Assembly (NCBI GenBank): GCA_017620975.1
Contig: JAGAUD010000012.1
Coordinates: forward strand, 1-64,000
DNA: 64,000 bases
From: Lachnospiraceae bacterium
GTDB lineage: Bacteria; Bacillota_A; Clostridia; Lachnospirales; Lachnospiraceae
Reading direction: 5' to 3'
Shown here: positions 51,637 to 62,190 of the stretch, in pieces
How the letters are laid out: the number at the start of each line of letters is the position of its first letter
How positions within the stretch are numbered: the stretch's first letter is position 1
The notes under the pieces: generated by a model
Told to the model about the DNA's origin: nothing
What the model saw: the letters and a program-made list of their open reading frames with translations, nothing else
Databases searched by the model: none
Made by a program: the position numbers and the translations under genes

Positions 51637-53433
51637 TTAACGGCCTCCTTTCTGAGAGCTGTTATGACTGATAACGTTTTCTTTGCGTTCCTTCAGTAAA
51701 TCATAAGGAATCTCACCATACTGATTGCGGAAGGTTTCTGCATAGTAGCCGTTTTGGGCTAACAGGGAGTCATGGGTACCCTGTTCGATGATGTGACCAT
51801 GATCCATTACCAGAATCCAGTCAGAATCCTTTATAGAAGAGATTCTGTAGGCGATAATAAATACGGTGCAGTCTTTTTCGGTCTGGATATTTTTCAATTG
51901 CTTCTGGATGTAGCTTTCAGTCTCCATATCTACAGCAGAGGTGGTATCGTCCAGTATCAGGATAGCCGGGTCTTTCAGCAGGGCTCTGGCAAGAGAAATA
52001 CGCTGTTTCTGACCACCGGAAAGTCCCACACCACGTTCGCCTACAATAGTCTCATAGCCATCCGGCATGTCCTGGATAAAGTGATTGGCATCTGCCATGA
52101 TGGCTGCTTGCCGGACTTCCTCGAAGGAGCAGTTGGGTCGGCCATAAGCAATGTTGCCCTCAATGGTATCAGAGAACAGGAACACATCCTGCATAGCCAT
52201 ACCGATGTTATCCCGCAGGTTATACAGGTCATGCCTGCGGACATTGACCCCGTCTACCAGAACCTCGCCGGAAGTAGTATCGTAGAAGCGGCACAGCAGG
52301 TTCATCAGTGTGGATTTACCTGAGCCGGTAGAGCCGATGATTCCGATAGTCTGTCCTGCATGGGCTCTGAAATTGATATCCATAACAATATCTTCGTCAT
52401 CGGCCCGGTAACATACATTACGAAATTCCACTTCACCCTTGATTTTCTCATGGATGCCGCCGGTTCTGGGGGTATGGACTTTGGGCTCCTCTTTGTAAGT
52501 GGCGTAAATCTTTTCAATAGAGGTATAGAAGTTCTGGATATCGTTGACCCGCCAGCCCGCCATTCGCAGCGGGTTGTTGAGCATCCACAGATAACCGTTG
52601 ACCTTAACCAGATCTCCCAGGGTGATTTCGCCCCGGATGACCATATAACTGCCGTACGACATCAGGATAATGGTAAGGGCATAGGACAGGATCTCAAATT
52701 TGGGTACATATTTCATCCAAACGCGGGACGCCTTAATCTGAGAATCACGGAATTTATCATTTTCCTTATTAAATTTTTCGATTTCATAATCTTCTTTGGC
52801 AAATGCCTTGACTACCCGGTTGCCGCTGACATTTTCCTGAACGAAAGCATTCAGGGAAGAGAAGCAGTTGCGGTTCCTTTGGAATGCGGGGCGTATCTCT
52901 TTAGACTGCTTATAGGTATTCAGCGCAGTTAACGGCAGCACAAGAATCATCAAAAGTGCCAGTTTGGTATTGACCGAGAAGATCATCAGCAGTGCAAAGA
53001 TGAACTGCAGAATATACTGATACACTACATAGATGACAAAGGACACAAAATGCCTTACAGCATCCATATCGCCGGTTTGTCGGCTCATCAAATCACCGGT
53101 GCGCTTCTTATTATAGAAGGCAAAATCCTCATTCAGGAGCTTACGATATACTTTATCACGCATATCGTACAATACCCCCTGAGAGGCAGTCTCGAAGACA
53201 ACCTGATACAGAAAACGCAGGATTCCTGTGACAAGGGTTACGCCTAAAAGACTGGCGATCAGTACCGGCAGCAGGTCATAATTTCCTGCCTGGATGACCT
53301 CATCCACAATTACACCTGATATGTACGGATTAACAATGGACAAGGCTGCAATGGCAGTTGTCATCACCAGTCCCAGGCATATCAGGCCGCTGTACTTTTT
53401 CAGGAATGAGTAGAACCACTTCATAGGTGTCAT
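51637..53433 (-). CDS. ABC exporter half-transporter with degenerate ATPase site
   Basis: The 598-residue subunit is translated first in the operon. Six membrane helices precede an ATPase with Walker A GSTGSGKST and signature LSGGQKQRISLARAL. Walker B ends ILILDDTTSAVDMET, with Asp in place of the catalytic Glu, and the H-loop reads FIIAYRISSIKDSD, with Tyr in place of His. These changes mark the degenerate-site partner of heterodimeric exporters. The start at 53433 follows GGGAGGAAATC; the frame stays open about 260 bases further upstream but without a ribosome site. A divergent AraC regulator gene shares the promoter region, which suggests induction by a small molecule. Confidence 0.92.
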   Translation of the reverse strand: MTPMKWFYSFLKKYSGLICLGLVMTTAIAALSIVNPYISGVIVDEVIQAGNYDLLPVLIASLLGVTLVTGILRFLYQVVFETASQGVLYDMRDKVYRKLLNEDFAFYNKKRTGDLMSRQTGDMDAVRHFVSFVIYVVYQYILQFIFALLMIFSVNTKLALLMILVLPLTALNTYKQSKEIRPAFQRNRNCFSSLNAFVQENVSGNRVVKAFAKEDYEIEKFNKENDKFRDSQIKASRVWMKYVPKFEILSYALTIILMSYGSYMVIRGEITLGDLVKVNGYLWMLNNPLRMAGWRVNDIQNFYTSIEKIYATYKEEPKVHTPRTGGIHEKIKGEVEFRNVCYRADDEDIVMDINFRAHAGQTIGIIGSTGSGKSTLMNLLCRFYDTTSGEVLVDGVNVRRHDLYNLRDNIGMAMQDVFLFSDTIEGNIAYGRPNCSFEEVRQAAIMADANHFIQDMPDGYETIVGERGVGLSGGQKQRISLARALLKDPAILILDDTTSAVDMETESYIQKQLKNIQTEKDCTVFIIAYRISSIKDSDWILVMDHGHIIEQGTHDSLLAQNGYYAETFRNQYGEIPYDLLKERKENVISHNSSQKGGR

Positions 53434-53512
53434 AATGATTTCCTCCCTTAGTAGAAAGATTGGTATCTGCCTAAAATGTACTTTTTTATGAGCAAAAAAG
53501 AAATGGAATATC

Positions 53513-53542
53513 TTGCACCTTTGATGTATTTTGTTGTACAAT
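53513..53542 (+). promoter_or_regulatory. Probable promoter of the AraC-family gene
   Basis: TTGCAC (53513-53518), 18 bases, TACAAT (53537-53542), in the 159-base divergent region with the ABC operon. Confidence 0.5.
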
Positions 53543-53592
53543 AAAGAACAAGTCGCTTTTGGCAGGATAACATGCAAAGAGAGGTACTGAAG

Positions 53593-54438
53593 ATGTGCGA
53601 CAATGAAAGTATTTTTGAGGAAGAGCTGAATCCCAAATTCCTTTTTACCTGGAAGGGGCTCAGAGAGAAGCAGGATTCTTATCATAGTCACGAGTATCTT
53701 GAGGTGGCATTTGTTTTTTCAGGCTGCGGAAAATACCGCCTGGATGGGCATATTTATGATGTGTCAGAGGGGGATCTTATCATCATGAATCCCGGTGTGA
53801 AGCATCAGGTGCTTGTGATTGAGGGAAATGAGACGCCGACCACGGATTTCTTCTTGGCAGTAACTGATTTTCAGTTAAAAGACCTGCCCCCAAATTCCCT
53901 GCCGTTACCGGAAGGACAGCCGGTGCTGCATACTTCAGGTGATTTGCGCCAGAAAGTATTGCGCATCTGCTCTGCCATGGATGCGGAAAATGCCGTGTAT
54001 AAGCAGGGACGCTATTATATGCTGAAATCCTACATGATCCAGCTGCTGCTTTTGATCATCAGAGAGCAGTACGAACCTGTGGAGCGTACCGGCGGCTGTG
54101 CTTTTGAATCGGTGAACAGAAAATATGTGGTAGAGCAGATTCTCAACTATTTTGAGGACCACTACAACGAAAAGATTTCTTTGGATCGGATTGCGGAAAA
54201 TATGTACCTGAGTTCTTTTTATGTCTCTAAGATCTTTAAAAAAGAGACCGGTGACACACCTATTCGCCACCTGATCAACATCCGTCTGGAGAAAGCGTAT
54301 GAGCTTTTGCAAAACGGCTGGACCGGCAGTATCCAGGAAGCTGCTGCTTCTGTAGGATATGACGATGCTTACCATTTTAGTAAACTGTTCAAAAAGCGCT
54401 TCGGTGTATCGCCTTCTCAGGTGAAACGTGCCCGTTAA
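53593..54438 (+). CDS. AraC-family transcriptional regulator with cupin sensor
   Basis: The 281-residue protein has an N-terminal cupin domain (SYHSHEYLEVAFVFSGCGKY; GDLIIMNPGVKHQVLV) that usually binds a sugar or other small ligand. The C-terminal part has a double helix-turn-helix: KISLDRIAENMYLSSFYVSKIF and SIQEAAASVGYDDAYHFSKLF, then the KKRFGVSPSQVKRAR ending. The ATG at 53593 lies 8 bases after GAGAGG; an in-frame ATG at 53572 lacks a site. Facing away from the ABC exporter operon, it probably controls that operon. The cupin suggests a carbohydrate-like inducer, but that is inference. Confidence 0.9.
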   Translation: MCDNESIFEEELNPKFLFTWKGLREKQDSYHSHEYLEVAFVFSGCGKYRLDGHIYDVSEGDLIIMNPGVKHQVLVIEGNETPTTDFFLAVTDFQLKDLPPNSLPLPEGQPVLHTSGDLRQKVLRICSAMDAENAVYKQGRYYMLKSYMIQLLLLIIREQYEPVERTGGCAFESVNRKYVVEQILNYFEDHYNEKISLDRIAENMYLSSFYVSKIFKKETGDTPIRHLINIRLEKAYELLQNGWTGSIQEAAASVGYDDAYHFSKLFKKRFGVSPSQVKRAR

Positions 54439-54578
54439 GGTTAAAGTTTGATATTTTTTTATCGAGATGTTTTTTTTCAAGTACTTATGGGAAAAGTATT
54501 TTCAAGGATTGGAGAATTTGTTACAATCGTTTGCAATGGAAATGCGAGAAATTATGAACAAAGTACTTGGAGGGCCTA

Positions 54579-55247
54579 ATGAGATATTATTTTGAATCAA
54601 AAGTTGAGAAAAAAGCAAAAGGTTATATGATCCAGATTCCGTTCAATGTATGGGAAGTCTGTAAGCAGCGTGATGTGATCAGGGCTGATGTTGTTTTGGA
54701 TAATAAGGTGATTGAATGTGAACTGCTGCCTCTTGAGAAAGGCAACTACGAGATTCATATAGATGATGAAGATGCAGTGTCTGTAGAGTTGAATGTGCCT
54801 CACCGGGTGCTGCTTCATGTGACAGGCTCTCTGATCAAGATGGATCAGGACAGCCCATACAGTTTAGAGAATCCGATCCGCAAGATTGACAGCATGGATG
54901 TTATACTGCAGAAGCAGGATGGTCTGTGCGGACAGGCCTGCGTGGCTATGCTGGCAGGCATCACCATTGCAGAAGTAAGCGCGGCGATGGATTGCAGAGA
55001 GTGGCAGGCTACCATGGGAAGAATGATTTCAGCGCTGAATTATTTCGGTATTGACCACAGTGATATTATCATGTACACAGAGGGAAGAGAGGCAGTGCTG
55101 CCTAAGTGCTGTATCATGATGGAGAAGATGGGACGTTTCTGCCATTATCTGGTGCATTTTGACGGTAAGTTCTATGATCCGAATCTGGGCGTGCTGGAAG
55201 AGTATGATATGAGTAAGCTGCTTGGATATCTGGAAATCAAGTGTTGA
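54579..55247 (+). CDS. DUF1905 domain fused to a C39-like cysteine peptidase domain
   Basis: The 222-residue protein has two parts. Residues 1-90 (RYYFESKVEKKAKGYMIQIP, then FNVWEVCKQRDVIRADVVLD) resemble DUF1905, a small beta-barrel. Residues 105-222 look papain-like: VILQKQDGLCGQACVAMLAG supplies Gln and Cys, and GRFCHYLVHFDGKFYDPNLG supplies His and Asp, as in C39-like peptidases. ATG 54579 is four bases after GGAGGG. There is no signal peptide, so it acts in the cytosol. It has no peptide-transporter neighbour except the ABC exporter operon 1.1 kb away, whose subunits lack a C39 domain. Substrate unknown; it could also be a non-catalytic binding domain. Confidence 0.7.
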   Translation: MRYYFESKVEKKAKGYMIQIPFNVWEVCKQRDVIRADVVLDNKVIECELLPLEKGNYEIHIDDEDAVSVELNVPHRVLLHVTGSLIKMDQDSPYSLENPIRKIDSMDVILQKQDGLCGQACVAMLAGITIAEVSAAMDCREWQATMGRMISALNYFGIDHSDIIMYTEGREAVLPKCCIMMEKMGRFCHYLVHFDGKFYDPNLGVLEEYDMSKLLGYLEIKC

Positions 55248-55272
55248 TGGAAGTGTTAATCAGAGGTTAGAG

Positions 55273-55303
55273 AGGGACAATTGCTTCGGCAATGTCCCTT
55301 TTT
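55273..55303 (+). terminator. Intrinsic terminator after the DUF1905/C39-like gene
   Basis: AGGGAC-A-ATTGC pairs with GCAAT-GTCCCT around a TTCG tetraloop, followed by TTTTT. Confidence 0.9.
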
Positions 55304-55340
55304 CAATTTGCTGAGAAATTCTAAAATATCTATTAAATTC

Positions 55341-55460
55341 CATTTTCTTTATTGATATAAGAAAATGAGAGAAAAAATGAGCTGAAGTTAGAAAATGAAA
55401 GAAAATAGAATATGAATAACCGTGTATGCGGTTGCAAAGAAGCCCATATGAAATTAATAT
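55341..55460 (+). promoter_or_regulatory. AT-rich region and promoter before groES
   Basis: CATTTTCTT (55341-55349) and AAGAAAATG (55359-55367) are inverted, followed by purine-rich repeats of GAAAATGA. The promoter TTGCAA (55432-55437), 17 bases, TAATAT (55455-55460) leads into the CIRCE operator. No gene is seen here. Confidence 0.55.
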
Positions 55461-55472
55461 ATGTCTTAGAAA

Positions 55473-55499
55473 TTAGCACTCGACACAAAAGAGTGCTAA
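55473..55499. promoter_or_regulatory. CIRCE operator
   Basis: TTAGCACTC (55473-55481), 9 bases, GAGTGCTAA (55491-55499): a perfect match to the HrcA-binding consensus, placed at the start of the groES transcript. Heat or misfolded protein would relieve HrcA repression. hrcA itself is not in the window. Confidence 0.97.
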
Positions 55500-55542
55500 C
55501 AACAAAAGAAAGCACTATTTTTTATATAAGGAGGCATCAATC

Positions 55543-55827
55543 ATGAAATTAGTACCTTTAGGTGACAGAGTGGTATTAAAGCAGTTAGTAGCAGAAGAGA
55601 CAACCAAATCCGGTATTGTTCTTCCCGGACAGAATAAGGAGAAGCCTCAGCAGGCTGAAGTCCTGGCTGTTGGACCCGGCGGAGTAGTAGACGGCAAGGA
55701 AGTTAAGATGGAAGTTAAGGTTGGCGACAACGTAATCTATTCCAAATACTCAGGAACAGAAGTAAAGCTTGATGATGAAGAATACATCATCGTAAAGCAG
55801 AGCGATATTCTGGCAATCATTCAGTAA
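55543..55827 (+). CDS. groES: Co-chaperonin GroES
   Basis: The 94-residue lid of the GroEL folding chamber has the family landmarks LVPLGDRVVLKQLVAEETTK, the mobile loop TTKSGIVLPGQNKEKPQQ and VGDNVIYSKYSGTEVKLDDE, ending YIIVKQSDILAIIQ. The ATG follows AAGGAGGCATCAATC. It is first in the groES-groEL operon, 32 bases before groEL, behind the CIRCE element. Confidence 0.97.
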   Translation: MKLVPLGDRVVLKQLVAEETTKSGIVLPGQNKEKPQQAEVLAVGPGGVVDGKEVKMEVKVGDNVIYSKYSGTEVKLDDEEYIIVKQSDILAIIQ

Positions 55828-55841
55828 ATAAAATATTGTAA

Positions 55842-57485
<1,644 letters not shown>

Positions 57486-57538
57486 GGGCTTGTGAGGCAG
57501 GAATGTCGCTTAGATTAAAGTGAATAAAAGCAGGTTAT

Positions 57539-57574
57539 AAGGTCCGGGTTCCTGGAGGGTGTCCCGGACCTTTT
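57539..57574 (+). terminator. Intrinsic terminator of groESL
   Basis: AAGGTCCGGG (57539-57548) pairs exactly with CCCGGACCTT (57563-57572), followed by TT. Confidence 0.85.
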
Positions 57575-57599
57575 AATTGCTTATAGAAAGGAAAAGATT

Positions 57600-57773
57600 A
57601 TGAACAGGTTTGAATATGTAGTGGTAAGTATAGACGGTGATTATGCGAATCTGCGCAGGACCGATATTGAGTCGGAGGAATTGAAGCTGGTGGCCAGAGC
57701 ACTTTTGCCGGCGGAGATTGTGGAAGGGTCAAAGCTGTTGTATGAGTGGATGCAGTATACGATTATAGAATAG
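57600..57773 (+). CDS. Small conserved protein downstream of groEL, 57 residues
   Basis: The frame starts at ATG 57600, after AGAAAGGAAAAG, and reads MNRFEYVVVSIDGDYANLRR, then TDIESEELKLVARALLPAEI and VEGSKLLYEWMQYTIIE. The pattern of a short beta-strand start, an ALLP turn and an aromatic end reads like a compact soluble protein. I recall comparable short proteins in Lachnospiraceae, without a known role. It follows the groESL terminator directly and no promoter is obvious, so read-through may supply its mRNA. Confidence 0.55.
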   Translation: MNRFEYVVVSIDGDYANLRRTDIESEELKLVARALLPAEIVEGSKLLYEWMQYTIIE

Positions 57774-57882
57774 AGAATATGAAATGAAACAAAAACACAT
57801 GGATTAGTAAAAAAAGTCCATAGACAGTGGCCTGCAATTCTTTTACTATGAAGTTACTACATGATGAAAAACGGAGGTCACT

Positions 57883-60069
57883 ATGGCGATCAGATTTGAA
57901 GAAGATATGCGGATTTTTACATTGGAAACAGCAAGCTCCTGCTATCAGATGCAGGCAGACGAGTATGGAGTTTTGTTACACTTATATTATGGAAGACCTG
58001 TAAAAGGCACAACGGAGTACCTGATACGACATGAGGGTGTGGCTTTTTCAGGAAATCCTTATGAGTTATCTGATTACAGAAAGTATTCATTGGATGTGCT
58101 GCCCCAGGAATTTTCCTCCTGCGGAGTAGGAGATTATCGTGAGAAAAGTGTAGAACTGGCGTATGCAGACGGAAGCTTTGGGTTAGATCTGCGTTATCAG
58201 GGCTATGAGATCAGGAAAGGTGCCTACAAGATAGAAGGAATGCCTGCCGCACACGATGAGGAAGTAAAAAGCGAGACACTCATCATTCATATGAAAGATA
58301 CGGTAAAAGAAGTGGAAGTGGATCTGTACTACGGTGTATTCCCTGGGCAGGATGTGATTACGAGAACGGCGGTGCTTCGTAATGTGGGGGAAGAGAAGGT
58401 CACGCTTTACAAGATGATGTCTGCCAACATAGATTTCCAGTATGGAGAAAAGGATATTATCTATCTTCCGGGAAAATGGGGCATGGAACGAAAGGTGGAG
58501 CGTACCCACGTGGATCACGCAGCCATTCATCTGGACAGCAGAAGAGGAACCTCCAGCCACCATATGAATCCTTCCATAGTCTTGTGTGATCCGCTTGCAG
58601 GAGAGGATGCAGGGGAGTGCTATAGCTTCCAACTGGTATACAGCGGAGGTTTCCAAATCAGCGTCCAGAAGGATCAGAGAGGAACGATAAGACTTTGCGG
58701 CGGTATTCAGCCTGATCAGTTTATTTGGCAGTTGAATACAGGAGAGTCTTTTACAGCACCTCAGGCAGTTCTTTGCTACAGCAGTGACGGTCTTGGCAGC
58801 CTGTCCAGAAAGCTGCACCGTTTTGTAAATAGACACATATGCCGTGGCATCTATATGAAGAAAAAACGTCCGATTCTCATCAATAACTGGGAAGCTACTT
58901 ATTTTGATTTTGATCTGGAAAAACTTACCGGCATTGCAGCTTCTGCCGCAGAGTTGGGCATTGAGATGATGGTTCTGGATGATGGCTGGTTCGGTAAGAG
59001 AAATAATGATATGTGCGGTCTGGGTGACTGGTTTGTCAATGAGGAAAAGCTTGGTGGCAGCATGGGTGCTTTAGCTGAGAAAATCAATCAGATGGGAATG
59101 AAGTTCGGTCTGTGGTTTGAACCTGAGATGATCAGTGAAGATTCCGACCTGTATCGTGCGCATCCGGACTGGGCACTCACCCAGCCCGGCAGAAAGCCTA
59201 ATCTTGGCCGTTCCCAGATGGTGCTTGATATGGGAAGACAGGAGGTAAGAGATTATCTTTTTGAACAGATTTCTTCTATATTAAAGAGTGCCAACATTTC
59301 CTATGTGAAGTGGGATATGAACCGCAGTATCAGTGATGCTTACAGCGCTGCGTTACCTACTGACAGACAGGGAGAAGTATATCACCGTTTCGTGCTTGGT
59401 ACATATGACTTGATGGAAAGAATCACAAGTGCATTTCCGGAGATTATGATCGAAGGCTGCAGCGGTGGCGGCGGAAGATATGACTTGGGCATTATGTACT
59501 ATTCTCCTCAGATCTGGTGCAGTGATAATACCGATGCCATCAACAGAACTACCATACAGTATGGCAGCAGCTTGTTCTATCCTATTTCTACCGTAGGAAG
59601 TCATGTGTCCGTATGCCCCAATCATCAGACCCGCAGAGTGGTGCCTTTCCACACCAGAGCAGTGGTAGCAATGGCAGGAAGCTTCGGTTATGAGATGGAT
59701 CTGCAGAAGCTTTCTGAGGAAGAGAAGGAGCAGGTAAAAGAACAGGTAAGACTTTATCACAAGTATTACGACTTAGTACATGAAGGAGATTATTACCGCT
59801 TGACTGCACCGGGAAAAGCCTCGTTCATGGCATGGGAGATCGTAAGTGAGGACAAGAAGGAAGCGCTGGTCAGCATTGTAATTACCGAAATCGAAGGTAA
59901 TCGCTGCCCCAGATGGATTCAGATCAAAGGGCTGGATCCTGAAATGCAGTATGAGCTGGAGGATGGCTCGGTACATTATGGAAGTGATCTGATGTATGCA
60001 GGGCTGCAGGTAGCACCTGCACTGAAAGAATATGAGGCTTGCCAAATCTATTTAAAAGCATTAAATTGA
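57883..60069 (+). CDS. Alpha-galactosidase, GH36 family
   Basis: The 728-residue enzyme removes terminal alpha-galactose from raffinose-type sugars and galactolipids. An N-terminal beta-sandwich (about 1-320) precedes the catalytic barrel, which starts PILINNWEATYFDFD. LDDGWFGKRNNDMCGLGDW follows, then the nucleophile Asp in NISYVKWDMNRSISD, and the acid/base region IEGCSGGGGRYDLGIMYY with SDNTDAI. There is no signal peptide, so it probably works on imported oligosaccharides. No transporter or sugar regulator lies beside it. The ATG follows ACGGAGGTCACT. The 109 bases before it show no clear promoter. Confidence 0.94.
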   Translation: MAIRFEEDMRIFTLETASSCYQMQADEYGVLLHLYYGRPVKGTTEYLIRHEGVAFSGNPYELSDYRKYSLDVLPQEFSSCGVGDYREKSVELAYADGSFGLDLRYQGYEIRKGAYKIEGMPAAHDEEVKSETLIIHMKDTVKEVEVDLYYGVFPGQDVITRTAVLRNVGEEKVTLYKMMSANIDFQYGEKDIIYLPGKWGMERKVERTHVDHAAIHLDSRRGTSSHHMNPSIVLCDPLAGEDAGECYSFQLVYSGGFQISVQKDQRGTIRLCGGIQPDQFIWQLNTGESFTAPQAVLCYSSDGLGSLSRKLHRFVNRHICRGIYMKKKRPILINNWEATYFDFDLEKLTGIAASAAELGIEMMVLDDGWFGKRNNDMCGLGDWFVNEEKLGGSMGALAEKINQMGMKFGLWFEPEMISEDSDLYRAHPDWALTQPGRKPNLGRSQMVLDMGRQEVRDYLFEQISSILKSANISYVKWDMNRSISDAYSAALPTDRQGEVYHRFVLGTYDLMERITSAFPEIMIEGCSGGGGRYDLGIMYYSPQIWCSDNTDAINRTTIQYGSSLFYPISTVGSHVSVCPNHQTRRVVPFHTRAVVAMAGSFGYEMDLQKLSEEEKEQVKEQVRLYHKYYDLVHEGDYYRLTAPGKASFMAWEIVSEDKKEALVSIVITEIEGNRCPRWIQIKGLDPEMQYELEDGSVHYGSDLMYAGLQVAPALKEYEACQIYLKALN

Positions 60070-60082
60070 ATGAATGTACCAA

Positions 60083-60128
60083 AATCTAAAAATGTTGACT
60101 TGATATTTAGATTAACTAGCGGTAAAAT
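60083..60128 (+). promoter_or_regulatory. Promoter with overlapping inverted repeat before the YitT gene
   Basis: TTGATA (60100-60105), 17 bases, TAAAAT (60123-60128). AATCTAAA (60083-60090) and TTTAGATT (60106-60113) are exact inverted repeats 15 bases apart that straddle the -35, a likely operator. Confidence 0.5.
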
Positions 60129-60173
60129 AGAACAGGTTTTAAACAATTCGGTAGGGTCGGAGAGGAAAAGAAA

Positions 60174-61034
60174 ATGAAGAACAAAAGAGTTGACACAATT
60201 GTTTCGTACCTGATCATAACAGCAGGATCGATTATCATGGCGGCGGGAATTTATTTTTTCAAGTTCCCCAATAATTTCTCCACAGGCGGAGTCAGTGCCA
60301 TGTCCATGATTCTGGCAGCAGTTGCACCGGTGCTGACCGCGGCAGAGTACATGATGATCATTAACATACTCTTGCTGGTTGTAGGGCTTCTTGTATTCGG
60401 TAAAGGTTTTGCGTTTAAAACGATATACAGCAGCATGCTGATGTCCATATGCACGAGGGTATTTGAAGTAGTGATTCCTTTAGAGCATGCGCTGACGAAT
60501 CAGAAACTGCTGGAACTGATTTTTGCAATTGGCCTGACCGCAGTGGGCAGTGCCCTGATTTTTAATGAAAAAGCTAGTTCAGGCGGAACCGACATTGTAG
60601 CAATGATTTTGAAAAAATACACGAATCTTAACATTGGCAGAGCGCTGTTATGTACAGATATTATTCTTGCCGTGGCCAGTTTCCGGGTATTTGATATTGA
60701 AACGGGTATGTTCTCAGTGTTGGGACTTATTATGAAAGCTTTTGTGGTGGATAATGTGATAGACGGTATCAACCTGAGCAAGTGCTTTACCATCATTACG
60801 GATAAAGACACGGAAATCTGTGATTATATCAATAAAGAGCTGCATAGAGGAGCTACCGTATCTGTGTGCTCCGGGGCTTTTACCGGCGAGAACCGTAAGA
60901 TGATCATCACTGTACTTAACAGAGGACAGGCAGTACAGTTGAAGCAGTTTATCAAAGAAACAGACAAACATGCATTTACAGTAATTACTAACTCAAGCGA
61001 TATTCTGGGTAAGGGATTCAGGACAGTAGTGTAA
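60174..61034 (+). CDS. YitT-family membrane protein (DUF161 with DUF2179)
   Basis: The 286-residue protein has an N-terminal half of five or six membrane helices. It begins TIVSYLIITAGSIIMAAGIY, followed by FFKFPNNFSTGGVSAMSMIL, then SALIFNEKASSGGTDIVAMI, the YitT hallmark. A soluble C-terminal DUF2179 domain follows from about 205 (TDKDTEICDYINKELHRGAT, GENRKMIITVLNRGQ). The function of YitT proteins is not settled; transport or sensing has been proposed. The ATG follows GGAGAGGAAAAGAAA. The gene has its own promoter with an inverted repeat. The dipeptidase gene follows after 31 bases. Confidence 0.9.
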   Translation: MKNKRVDTIVSYLIITAGSIIMAAGIYFFKFPNNFSTGGVSAMSMILAAVAPVLTAAEYMMIINILLLVVGLLVFGKGFAFKTIYSSMLMSICTRVFEVVIPLEHALTNQKLLELIFAIGLTAVGSALIFNEKASSGGTDIVAMILKKYTNLNIGRALLCTDIILAVASFRVFDIETGMFSVLGLIMKAFVVDNVIDGINLSKCFTIITDKDTEICDYINKELHRGATVSVCSGAFTGENRKMIITVLNRGQAVQLKQFIKETDKHAFTVITNSSDILGKGFRTVV

Positions 61035-61065
61035 ATATATTACTCGAAAGAGGATATGTGGCTAG

Positions 61066-62136
61066 ATGGATAAGAAAAGATACATTGCAGAAAAATATAT
61101 AGAGGAAGCAAAGCAGCTGCATAAAGAAAATATTGTCGTGGATGCCCACCTGGATCTGGCGGCAGAAATCTTTTACCGTCGGCTTGGCGGAGAAAAAGAT
61201 ATTATCCAAAACCGCTTTTTGGACAACTGGAAACATGCCGGATTGAACCTGATCGTATCTTCTGTTTTTGTAGAATCCCAATTGCTGCCGGCCATGGGTC
61301 TCTTAAATACCATGGATCAGATCGCGGCACTTTATGAGGAGTTAGACTCTCTGGACGATGAATTGATGATCGTAAAGAGCAAGGAGGATCTGCGCAGACT
61401 GAAAACCAATCATAAAATCGGAATTCTGCTTTACATGGAAGGACTGGATTGCATAGGCGATCATGTTTCCCTATTAAGAGCATTGTACGAAATGGGCGTG
61501 AGAGGTGCTTCTCTGACATGGAGTCGTCAGAACATGCTGGCTACAGGAAGCGGAGGTTCCAGAGACAAAGAGAATCCCAAAGGCGGGCTCACGAAAGCAG
61601 GAAGAGCAGTAATTCGATATATGGAAGACCATCATATGTTCGTGGATGTCAGCCATATCAATGACGACGGATTTTATGAAATAGCAGAATTCGCCGCTAA
61701 GCCATTCATTGCATCTCATTCCAATGCAAGAACTGTTCAGTATGCCCATAGAAATCTGGGGGATGACCAGATGGAGATTTTGAAGAACGCCGGTGGAATC
61801 ATGGGGCTCAATGCTGCAGGCTGTTTTGTAGGAGTGAAAAATGAGACTGCCACGGAAGAGGACTGTCTGAACGGGCTTTGCAGGCAGGTGGAGTATGAAG
61901 TGGGCAAAATCGGCTCTAAGCATGTCGGTTTTGGTTTTGATCTTTGCGATTCCTATTATCGCGCACTGCCATCTTTTCCGGTAAAGAACTATGTGGAAGA
62001 GGATTGCCTGACTTCTCACGCGCAGATGATTGAATTGACGGCACTGTTATTACAGAGAGGGATGAGTAAGGAAGATGTGATTAATGTCATCGGAGGGAAT
62101 TTTTATCGTTACTTCATGAGCGTGCTGCCTGAATAA
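61066..62136 (+). CDS. Membrane dipeptidase family protein (peptidase M19)
   Basis: The 356-residue zinc hydrolase resembles renal dipeptidase. The metal site is VVDAHLDLAAE (His-x-Asp), LLYMEGLDCIGD (bridging Glu), VDVSHINDDGF and IASHSNARTVQ (His ligands). HVGFGFDLCDSYYRA holds a late Asp. M19 enzymes cut dipeptides, including some D-amino acid or beta-lactam substrates. There is no signal peptide despite the family name, so it is cytosolic here. It is 31 bases after the YitT gene, so the two probably form an operon. The ATG follows AAAGAGGATATGTGGCTAG. Confidence 0.9.
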   Translation: MDKKRYIAEKYIEEAKQLHKENIVVDAHLDLAAEIFYRRLGGEKDIIQNRFLDNWKHAGLNLIVSSVFVESQLLPAMGLLNTMDQIAALYEELDSLDDELMIVKSKEDLRRLKTNHKIGILLYMEGLDCIGDHVSLLRALYEMGVRGASLTWSRQNMLATGSGGSRDKENPKGGLTKAGRAVIRYMEDHHMFVDVSHINDDGFYEIAEFAAKPFIASHSNARTVQYAHRNLGDDQMEILKNAGGIMGLNAAGCFVGVKNETATEEDCLNGLCRQVEYEVGKIGSKHVGFGFDLCDSYYRALPSFPVKNYVEEDCLTSHAQMIELTALLLQRGMSKEDVINVIGGNFYRYFMSVLPE

Positions 62137-62190
62137 AAAATGCATGACTGAGAGGAAACGTGTTTTTACGGTTTTTCCGGAAAAAAGGTG

